Source of the DNA: JBBSEZ01 sp038239195
GTDB taxonomy: Bacteria; Planctomycetota; Planctomycetia; Gemmatales; Gemmataceae
Length of the DNA: 7,937 nucleotides
Assembly (NCBI GenBank): GCA_038239195.1
Contig: JBBSEZ010000457.1
Coordinates: 1 to 7,937, forward strand
Direction: 5' to 3'
The notes below the pieces were generated by a model. That model did no database searches and had not been told where the DNA came from. It was given only the letters and a program-made list of their open reading frames with translations. Both the position numbers and the translations under genes were made by a program. This document shows positions 1 to 5,365 of this stretch, in pieces. Each line of letters starts with the position of its first letter. Positions within the stretch are counted from its first letter, which is position 1.

Positions 1-46
1 AGCGCCTCGGGAGCGAGGGGACCGCGCCACCTCTTCGGCGTTCCGG

Positions 47-52
47 TATAAT
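47..52 (+). promoter_or_regulatory. Probable -10 box (TATAAT) upstream of the FNR gene
   Basis: The hexamer at 47-52 is a perfect TATAAT in very GC-rich surroundings. It would start transcription near position 59, giving a leader of roughly 70 nt before the ATG at 132. No good -35 hexamer is visible 16-18 nt upstream (the bases near 24-29 are GCGCCA), and there is no extended TGn motif. The -10 call therefore rests on the single hexamer and its position in front of the gene. Confidence 0.45.
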
Positions 53-62
53 CCCCGCAGGC

Positions 63-86
63 GAGAGCGGCGCGCGCTTCGCTCTC
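63..86 (+). other. Leader hairpin in the 5' untranslated region
   Basis: GAGAGCG at 63-69 pairs perfectly with CGCTCTC at 80-86 around a 10-nt GC-rich loop. The structure would sit at the very start of an mRNA made from the TATAAT at 47-52. It might stabilise the 5' end or affect translation. It has no U-run after it and ends about 45 nt before the start codon, so it is not an obvious terminator. No riboswitch class is recognised. Confidence 0.35.
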
Positions 87-131
87 CAAGGCGGGCCCTT
101 GCGTTATTGAAGTGGGCGGACGAGAGCAACC

Positions 132-1061
132 ATGAGCCCCGAAGAGATTGCGGACCTCCGCAAGCAGAAGTACAACGCGACCGTGGCGCGCCTGGTCAAG
201 TCCCACAGCGACCTGCTGGTCATGCGCATCCGCCCCGACTTCGCGCGCCCCGTTCACAAGGCAGGGCAGTACACGCTCCTCGGCATGGGCTTCTGGGAGC
301 CACGCTTTCCCGGCTGCCAGGAGGAGGCGCCCCCCCCCGACGAGACGCGCCTGGCGCGGCGCTCCTACTCCATCAGTTGCTCGGTCCTGGACGAGCGAGG
401 CGAATTGCTCGACATTCCCCAGACCGACTGGGTGGAGTTCTACATCGTGCTGGTGCGCAACTCCGGCACGCCGCAGGCCCCCGTCCTTACGCCGCGGCTT
501 TTCCTGCTGCGCGAGGGGGACCGCCTCTTTCTCGGCGAGAAGATCACCGGCAACTACACGCTCGACGTGGTGAAGCCCGACGACACCGTCCTCTTCCTGG
601 CCACGGGGACCGGAGAGGCGCCGCACAACTACATGCTCTGGGAGCTGCTGCGCCGCAACCACCCCGGGCGCATCCTCTCGGCCTGCTGCGTGCGCTACCG
701 GCGGGACCTGGGCTACCTGCCCATCCACGACCAGTTGATGCGGCGCTTTCCGAACTACAAGTACCTCAGCCTCACGACGCGGGAGAAGGAGAGCCTCGAC
801 CACAAGGTCTACGTACAGGACCTCCTCACCAGCGGCGAGCTCGAGCGCCAGCTCGGGCAGCGGCTCGACCCTGCGAGGACGCACGTCTTCCTGTGCGGCA
901 ACCCCAAGATGATCGGCGTCCCCGAGAAGGACCGCCAGAGCGGAAAGATCGACTACCCCCAACCGCCGGGCGTCATCGAGTTGCTGACGCAGCGCGGCTT
1001 CCAGGTCGATCAGCCGGCCCAGAAGATCAAGGGGAACATTCATTACGAGGAGTACTGGTAG
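132..1061 (+). CDS. Ferredoxin--NADP+ reductase (Fpr-like flavoprotein)
   Basis: This is a 309-residue FAD-dependent oxidoreductase of the ferredoxin-NADP reductase family, expected to move electrons between NADP(H) and ferredoxin or flavodoxin in the cytoplasm. The N-terminal FAD barrel carries the RRSYS flavin-binding motif (residues 76-80, family pattern RxYS). The NADP domain has LATGTGEAP (156-164), then VRYRRDLGYL (187-196), which resembles the Fpr segment that binds the 2'-phosphate of NADP, and CGNPKMI (255-261). The protein ends in YEEYW; a terminal aromatic residue stacking on the flavin is known in Fpr enzymes, and E. coli Fpr also ends in YW. Length is somewhat above the roughly 250 residues of E. 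coli Fpr, partly from extra sequence around residues 55-75. The ATG at 132 has only a weak GAGAG upstream (122-126). The stop TAG is followed directly by an in-frame TAA. No ferredoxin gene is adjacent. Confidence 0.9.
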   Translation: MSPEEIADLRKQKYNATVARLVKSHSDLLVMRIRPDFARPVHKAGQYTLLGMGFWEPRFPGCQEEAPPPDETRLARRSYSISCSVLDERGELLDIPQTDWVEFYIVLVRNSGTPQAPVLTPRLFLLREGDRLFLGEKITGNYTLDVVKPDDTVLFLATGTGEAPHNYMLWELLRRNHPGRILSACCVRYRRDLGYLPIHDQLMRRFPNYKYLSLTTREKESLDHKVYVQDLLTSGELERQLGQRLDPARTHVFLCGNPKMIGVPEKDRQSGKIDYPQPPGVIELLTQRGFQVDQPAQKIKGNIHYEEYW

Positions 1062-1064
1062 TAA

Positions 1065-1090
1065 GCGAGCAACGGGGACCGACCGCTCGC
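1065..1090 (+). other. Intergenic hairpin after the FNR stop codon
   Basis: GCGAGC (1065-1070) pairs with GCTCGC (1085-1090), and inside the loop CGG (1073-1075) can pair with CCG (1079-1081). The stem begins directly after the tandem stop codons TAG TAA (1059-1064). No T-run follows, so it is not a classical intrinsic terminator. It could act as a 3'-end stabiliser or partial attenuator between the reductase and kinase genes. Confidence 0.35.
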
Positions 1091-1130
1091 GCGGGCCATT
1101 CACCACCCGGAAGAGAAGGGGGACCGTAAC

Positions 1131-1997
1131 GTGGCCGAAGAGATCATCGGCGGCTACAGCCTGAAGAACCTGATGATGACGGGCCAGTCGAGCCAGGTCT
1201 GGGAAGTGGTGGAGGTCAACAGCGGCCGGCACTTCGCGATGAAGCTGCTGCTGCCCGAGATGGCGAAGTCTTCGAGCCACCGGCACTTGCTGTTCCACGA
1301 GGCGATGGTCGGGCAGAAGATGGCGCACCCGAACATCATCCGCATCGTCACGGTCAACAAGGAGATGCCGGCCCCCTATTTCGTGATGGACTTCTTCCCC
1401 GGCGGGAGCCTCAAGCAGCGCCTGATGCGCAAGCAGTTGGACTTCCTCAAGGAGCAGTCGCACAACATCTTCAAACAGGCCGCGACCGCCTTCGCCTTCA
1501 TGAACGCCCAGGGGTGGGTCCACCGCGACGTGAAGCCGGACAACATGCTCGTCTCCAGCGCCGGCGAGCTGCGCGTCATCGACTTCGCGCTGGCCACGCG
1601 CGTCGAGAAGCCGACCTTCTTCAGCAAGCTGTTTCGCCGCAAGGCCCAGGCGATGGGCACGCGCAGTTACATGTCGCCCGAGCAGATCCGCGGCGCCCCC
1701 CTCGACGGGCGGGCCGACGTCTACAGTTTCGGCGCCACGCTGTTCGAGCTGACCACGGGCCGGCCTCCTTTCCGCGGCAATTCGTCCAACGACTTGCTCG
1801 CCAAGCACATCACCGAGAAGCCAGTCTCGCCGAAGGTGCTCAACGCCGAGCTCACCGACGAGTTCTCCGACCTGGTGCTGCGGATGCTCGCCAAGAAGCG
1901 CGAGGACCGGCCGCGCGACTTCCACGAGGTGCTGATGAAGTTGCGCACCATCAAGGTCTACAGCAACATCGAGACGAAGCCCGCGCCAGGGAACTGA
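1131..1997 (+). CDS. Serine/threonine protein kinase, cytoplasmic, DFA variant
   Basis: This 288-residue Hanks-type kinase is a bare catalytic domain with no transmembrane segment or sensor domain, so it should be soluble. Visible landmarks are the ATP-anchoring lysine in FAMKL (K38), the alpha-C glutamate (E57), the catalytic loop HRDVKPDN (131-138), the metal-binding motif as DFA (151-153) rather than DFG, a GTRSYMSPE activation segment (176-184), ADVYSFG (195-201) and the late arginine R260. The glycine-rich loop is degenerate: around TGQSSQVWEV (17-26) only one of the usual glycines remains. All catalytic residues (K38, D133, N138, D151) are present, so activity is plausible, but the loop and DFA changes could alter nucleotide handling. 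The start is GTG, preceded by GGGGGA at 1118-1123 with a 7-nt gap. It lies 69 nt after the FNR gene. Its substrate cannot be told from the sequence. Confidence 0.92.
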   Translation: MAEEIIGGYSLKNLMMTGQSSQVWEVVEVNSGRHFAMKLLLPEMAKSSSHRHLLFHEAMVGQKMAHPNIIRIVTVNKEMPAPYFVMDFFPGGSLKQRLMRKQLDFLKEQSHNIFKQAATAFAFMNAQGWVHRDVKPDNMLVSSAGELRVIDFALATRVEKPTFFSKLFRRKAQAMGTRSYMSPEQIRGAPLDGRADVYSFGATLFELTTGRPPFRGNSSNDLLAKHITEKPVSPKVLNAELTDEFSDLVLRMLAKKREDRPRDFHEVLMKLRTIKVYSNIETKPAPGN

Positions 1998-2034
1998 CCC
2001 CCTCAGCTTCGCTGGATCTTTCGGGCCAGATCGC

Positions 2035-2040
2035 TAGAAT
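2035..2040 (+). promoter_or_regulatory. Possible -10 box (TAGAAT) upstream of accA
   Basis: TAGAAT at 2035-2040 differs by one base from TATAAT and lies in the 97-nt gap after the kinase gene. It would start transcription near 2047, which coincides with the upstream ATG and so favours translation from the later ATG at 2095. The bases at the -35 position (around 2012-2017, CTGGAT) match the consensus poorly. This is a weak call that would make accA at least partly independent of the kinase gene. Confidence 0.25.
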
Positions 2041-2094
2041 TGCCAGATGGAAGCCGGGCTCGGGGGCCGGCGCGACGGCTGGGGGGAATGGCCG

Positions 2095-3117
2095 ATGGCT
2101 CCGCAACACCGTTTGCCGTTCGAGAAGGAGATCTTCCAGCTCGAGGACGCCCTGGCCCAGGTCGAAGCGCGGGCCGGCGGGGGGGGCGACAGCGGGGAGG
2201 AAGTCCGCCGCATCCGGCGCGAACTGGTCAGTCTGACGCGCAAGATCTACAGCAACCTGACCGCCTGGCAGACGATCCTCGTCGCCCGCCACCCCGAGCG
2301 GCCCCACGCGGTAGACTACCTCGACTTGATCTTCGAGGACTTCGTCGAGTTGCACGGCGACCGCGCCATCGGCGACGACCGCGCCATCCGCTGCGGGTTC
2401 GCCCGCCTGGGCGATTTCCGTGTCCTGTTGATCGCCCAGGAAAAGGGCCGTACGATCCACGAGAAGCAGGCTTGCTTCTACGGCTGCGCCCACCCCGAAG
2501 GCTACCGGAAGGCGCTGCGGAACATGCGCCTGGCCGCCAAGTTTCATCTGCCCGTGGTCTGCCTCATCGACACCCCCGGCGCCTTCCCCGGGATCGGCGC
2601 CGAGGAGCGCGGCCAGGCGCAGCTCATCGCGACCAACTTGCTCGAGATGTCGCGCCTGCGGACGCCCATCGTTTGCGTGGTGATCGGGGAGGGGGGCTCG
2701 GGCGGGGCCCTGGGCATCGGCATCGGCAACCGCGTGAGCATTCTCGAACACGCCTACTACTCCGTCATCAGCCCCGAGGGCTGCGCCGGCATCCTTTGGA
2801 AGGAGGCCAACGAGATCACGCGGCCCCTCGCCGCCGAGGCGCTCAAGCTGACCTCCCACCACCTCGCGCGCTTCGGCATCGTCGATGACGTAATCCCCGA
2901 GCCCCTCGGCGGGGCCCACCGCGACCACCGCGAGATGGCCAACACGCTCAAGACCTATCTGCTCCGCTATCTCAAGGAGCTCCGCAACGTGCCCGTGGCC
3001 GAGCTCGTCGAACAGCGCTACCAGAAGTTCCGCAAGATGGGCGAGTACACCGTCGCCGGGATCGCTCCCGGCGCGAATGGCCATCCGGGCGACACGGGGC
3101 ACGCGATGCCGCGCTGA
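2095..3117 (+). CDS. accA: Acetyl-CoA carboxylase carboxyltransferase subunit alpha
   Basis: The 340-residue product is the alpha half of the carboxyltransferase that moves the carboxyl group from biotin (on AccB) to acetyl-CoA to make malonyl-CoA, the first committed step of fatty acid synthesis. It works with AccD in an alpha2-beta2 complex. Diagnostic segments are GDRAIGDDRAI (88-98), PEGYRKALRNM (134-144), IDTPGAFPGIGAEERGQ (158-174), the oxyanion-forming stretch GEGGSGGALGIG (198-209), SVISPEGCAGILWK (223-236) and IPEPLGGAHR (267-276). These closely follow E. coli AccA (about 319 residues). The extra length is a glycine-rich insertion near 28-33 and a C-terminal tail of about 20 residues. 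I chose the ATG at 2095 because GGGGGGA (2081-2087) sits 7 nt before it and the product then starts like other AccA proteins. An in-frame ATG at 2047 would add 16 residues but has no ribosome site. AccD, AccB and AccC are not in this window. Confidence 0.96.
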   Translation: MAPQHRLPFEKEIFQLEDALAQVEARAGGGGDSGEEVRRIRRELVSLTRKIYSNLTAWQTILVARHPERPHAVDYLDLIFEDFVELHGDRAIGDDRAIRCGFARLGDFRVLLIAQEKGRTIHEKQACFYGCAHPEGYRKALRNMRLAAKFHLPVVCLIDTPGAFPGIGAEERGQAQLIATNLLEMSRLRTPIVCVVIGEGGSGGALGIGIGNRVSILEHAYYSVISPEGCAGILWKEANEITRPLAAEALKLTSHHLARFGIVDDVIPEPLGGAHRDHREMANTLKTYLLRYLKELRNVPVAELVEQRYQKFRKMGEYTVAGIAPGANGHPGDTGHAMPR

Positions 3118-3135
3118 GGCAGGGGAGCGGGGACC

Positions 3136-3600
3136 GTGGACGAGGCGCTCTTCCAGATCGTCAACCTCGCCGTCCTGCCGTTCTGGCTCCTGATGATCGG
3201 GCTGCCGCGGTGGCGCGCGACGGAGCGCCTGATGCGCTCGCCCCTCGCCGTGGCGCCCTGGCTGATCGCCTACGCCGTCCTGATCGTGCCGCAGTTGCCG
3301 GCATTCCTCCCACTGCTTGTCAGTCCGACCCTCGAGGGCGTTGCAGGCGCCCTCGGGAAACCGGAGGTCGCCCTCGTGGGGTGGATTCACTACCTGGCGT
3401 TCGACCTGTTCGTTGGCCGCTGGGAGTACCTGGACGCCCGCCAGCGGGAGACGAGCGCCTGGGTGATGGCGCCTCCACTGCTGCTGACGCTCCTGGCCGG
3501 GCCTTGCGGGCTGCTGGCCTATCTCGCCGTGCGGACATTCGCCGCGGCGACGCCGCAAGTCGTTGCCCGGCCTGGGCCAGAAACCGATGTCGTCAATTAA
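3136..3600 (+). CDS. ABA4-like (DUF4281) integral membrane protein
   Basis: A 154-residue hydrophobic protein with about four membrane segments (roughly residues 6-23, 39-60, 78-95 and 109-135). The signature GWIHYLAFDLFVGRW (82-96), followed by an acidic-basic YLDARQR, matches the abscisic acid-deficient 4 (ABA4) family as I know it. Plant ABA4 is needed for neoxanthin formation from violaxanthin; the role of bacterial relatives is not established, so a link to carotenoids here is inference. The start is GTG with GGGGAG (3122-3127) 8 nt upstream, and the gene begins 18 nt after accA, which suggests translation from the same mRNA. The last residues (VVN) and the TAA stop are contributed by a palindromic element that begins at about 3590, so the native C-terminus may have been trimmed or replaced after the last membrane segment, probably with little effect on the core. 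Confidence 0.82.
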   Translation: MDEALFQIVNLAVLPFWLLMIGLPRWRATERLMRSPLAVAPWLIAYAVLIVPQLPAFLPLLVSPTLEGVAGALGKPEVALVGWIHYLAFDLFVGRWEYLDARQRETSAWVMAPPLLLTLLAGPCGLLAYLAVRTFAAATPQVVARPGPETDVVN

Positions 3601-3692
3601 ACATAACGGGCATTATCGGACGTTGGCGGGTGGGCGCCTTTTCGGGCCCGGATGGGCAACGTCCGATAATGTATCTTATGTTTAATTGACGA
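3590..3692. repeat. Imperfect 36-bp inverted repeat, MITE-like or palindromic element
   Basis: The left arm (3590-3625) and right arm (3657-3692) are inverted copies matching at 32 of 36 positions: 17 matched bases at the outer end, a short block with four mismatches (3607-3610 against 3672-3675), then 15 matched bases. The 31-nt centre can fold into a small GC stem (GGGC 3632-3635 with GCCC 3646-3649, and CC 3637-3638 with GG 3644-3645). The left arm is about 42 % GC in a region that is far richer in GC. The 6-bp direct repeat CGATGT borders it (3585-3590 and 3690-3695) and would fit a target duplication if one or two terminal bases are not part of the repeat. It contains no gene. It could also act as a bidirectional transcription stop between convergent genes, but there is no T-run. 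Confidence 0.85.
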
Positions 3693-3699
3693 TGTGAGG

Positions 3700-3754
3700 C
3701 AATGTAGTCCGCCGCTCCGCGGCGGAGCACCGCGACGGGGCCCCGGCCTACATT
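3700..3754. terminator. GC-rich nested palindrome, possible bidirectional terminator
   Basis: AATGTAG (3701-3707) pairs with CTACATT (3748-3754) and encloses a perfect 8-bp hairpin, TCCGCCGC (3708-3715) with GCGGCGGA (3719-3726) around a 3-nt loop, plus the palindrome GGGGCCCC (3737-3744). The structure ends one base before the stop codon of the minus-strand membrane-protein gene (TGA, 3755-3757). Its place between convergent genes suits transcription termination in both directions, but neither strand shows a long T-run. It may equally be a copy of a dispersed intergenic palindrome. Confidence 0.45.
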
Positions 3755-5332
3755 TCAGCGCCCGCTCGGAACGCGCCGCTCGAAGATGACCGCGAAGGTG
3801 TCGCGATAGCGCTCTTTCCAGCGCTTGCTCTCGGTGAGGCGATACGTCAGCGCGGCGCCGGACTCGATGCAGATCAGATCGACGCCGGCCCGGTCGAGCG
3901 CCTCTTCCCAGCCCGGATCGGTCTTGAGGATGGCGAAATACTGTTCGATGCGCTCCTTGCCCTGGACCTCGTTGCGATCGTCGATCCAGTTGCGCACCTC
4001 GGGCCAGCCGTGCCACGTCAGATAGCCACCCCAGTCGTAGGAGTGGAACACAACGGGCCGCTGGCCGTGCGCCTGGCGCCACTCGCTGTGTACTTCGAGG
4101 AAGCGATCCAGCGCGGGGGCCGCGATGATCTCTTGCTTGTGCTGCGCGAACTGCCCTTGCGCGCCGTAGGCCCAGCCGAGCAAGGCCAGCGCGAAGGCAC
4201 CAGTCCACGCCCAGGGCAAAGGGCCCGGGCGCGGCGCGAACAGGCCCTCGCCCTCGGATAGCTTCCAGCGCTCGGCCTGCTCGCGCAGCCAGGGGATGGC
4301 CGCGCTCGAACGGGCCAGCAGCGGGGTCGCGATCACCACCCAGAGGGCGACGTAGCGGAAGCCGGTGAGCGCGAAGTGCAACCAGAGGAGCGAGAGGCCC
4401 AGCTCGACGAGGTTGGGGCGACGCCCGCTCACGGCCAGGAGCGCCGGGAAGAGCAACATGAGCAGCTCGAAGCGGAGGGCCCCCTTTCCGTGGAAGTCGG
4501 GCGAGCGCCACTCCTGATGCAGCTCCATGAAGAAGGGGTCGCCCAGCAACTGGAAGACCCAACCGTACAACGAGGGCCCGTAAGGGTTGAGGAACGTCGC
4601 CAGGAAGGCACCGCCCAGGAGGAGGGCCAGGTGTTGCGCGCGCCCGCGCGCCTCCGTGCTGCGCGCCAGCAGCGCGATGGCCGTTTCGATGAGCAGCGTG
4701 GCGGCGAGGATGAGGAGGCCCGCGACGAACCCGCCGTGGACGTTGGCCCAGACGGCGAAGAGAGGACAGAGCCAGAGGGTGGCCCGGCGCGAGAGGCGCC
4801 CCTGATGGAACTGCTCGCAGGCGCGAGCGGTCAGCAGCACGAAGAACACGGTGAAGAGGTTGGGCCGGGCCGACCACGAACAGGAGGTGCCCAGGGCGGC
4901 AAGGGCGGTCCACAGCGCGGCAAGGGGCCAGGGCAGGCCGTCGTCGAGGAGCATCCGGTAGAGGGAGCGCACTATCAGGGCGATGACCAGCGCGCACACG
5001 ACGGCGATGCCCTCGAGCCCGCCCCAGCGCTCCCCCAACCACAGCGAGACCTCGCCGAGCCACTGGTTGGTCCGCCAGGGGCGCGGGCCCGCATCGCCGG
5101 GCTCGGTGAAGGGGTCCGCCGTCAGCCAACCGCGTTCGGCGCGCATGGCGTCGATGTTGCGGAGGTGCCAGCCGAGGCCCGGGTCGTCCAGCATCGTGTG
5201 CCGAGCGCCCTGCAAGACCACGACTGCGGTCAAGAGGAACACCAGGTCGGCGACGCCCAGATGATGCCAGCGCCGGACAAGCGGAGGGGCGCCTTGTTGC
5301 GCGGGAGCGACGGGCAGCGTGGCGGAGGACAT
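3755..5332 (-). CDS. Multi-pass membrane protein, GT-C glycosyltransferase-like
   Basis: The 525-residue product has around ten hydrophobic segments, beginning near residue 26 and ending near 390, followed by a soluble C-terminal domain of about 130 residues. The first outer loop holds acidic residues (MLDDPGLGWHL, 47-57, and TADPFTEPGD, 71-80), the position where GT-C enzymes carry catalytic aspartates. Further family-like motifs are WANVHGGF (195-202), LNPYGPSLYG (248-257) and EWRSPDF (274-280). The C-terminal domain has SYDWGGYLTW (431-440) and NWIDDRNEVQG (448-458), a pattern I associate with polyprenyl-sugar-dependent membrane transferases, but I cannot assign a named family. I start at the ATG (5332-5330) because GAGGTG (5347-5342) lies 9 nt upstream; a GTG at 5344 would add four residues but overlaps that site. 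It lies 33 nt downstream of the GT2 gene, so the two are likely one operon. Donor and acceptor are unknown. Confidence 0.7.
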   Translation of the reverse strand: MSSATLPVAPAQQGAPPLVRRWHHLGVADLVFLLTAVVVLQGARHTMLDDPGLGWHLRNIDAMRAERGWLTADPFTEPGDAGPRPWRTNQWLGEVSLWLGERWGGLEGIAVVCALVIALIVRSLYRMLLDDGLPWPLAALWTALAALGTSCSWSARPNLFTVFFVLLTARACEQFHQGRLSRRATLWLCPLFAVWANVHGGFVAGLLILAATLLIETAIALLARSTEARGRAQHLALLLGGAFLATFLNPYGPSLYGWVFQLLGDPFFMELHQEWRSPDFHGKGALRFELLMLLFPALLAVSGRRPNLVELGLSLLWLHFALTGFRYVALWVVIATPLLARSSAAIPWLREQAERWKLSEGEGLFAPRPGPLPWAWTGAFALALLGWAYGAQGQFAQHKQEIIAAPALDRFLEVHSEWRQAHGQRPVVFHSYDWGGYLTWHGWPEVRNWIDDRNEVQGKERIEQYFAILKTDPGWEEALDRAGVDLICIESGAALTYRLTESKRWKERYRDTFAVIFERRVPSGR

Positions 5333-5365
5333 CGAGCGCACCACCTCGTGGAACGGGAATGGCCG

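Noticed and set aside
107..1129. 340-residue open frame overlapping the reductase
   Set aside because: It is a shifted frame with an Arg/Pro/Ala-rich product, while the frame at 132 carries all FNR motifs.
2047..2094. Upstream ATG of accA as the true start
   Set aside because: It has no ribosome site, adds a Gly/Arg-rich stretch absent from AccA proteins, and may lie at the predicted transcription start. The ATG at 2095 has GGGGGGA at good spacing.
1951..3558. 535-residue open frame on the minus strand
   Set aside because: It is antisense to accA and the ABA4-like gene; accA is unmistakable on the plus strand.
3590..3692. Integron attC recombination site
   Set aside because: A long stem with an internal mismatch block near a stop codon resembles attC, and ATTAAAC (3596-3602) is one base off RYYYAAC. 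But the partner GTTTAAT does not fit GTTRRRY, there are no extra-helical bases in one arm, and no integrase or cassette array is near.
3590..3692. CRISPR repeat or start of an array
   Set aside because: There are only two inverted copies and no series of direct repeats with spacers.
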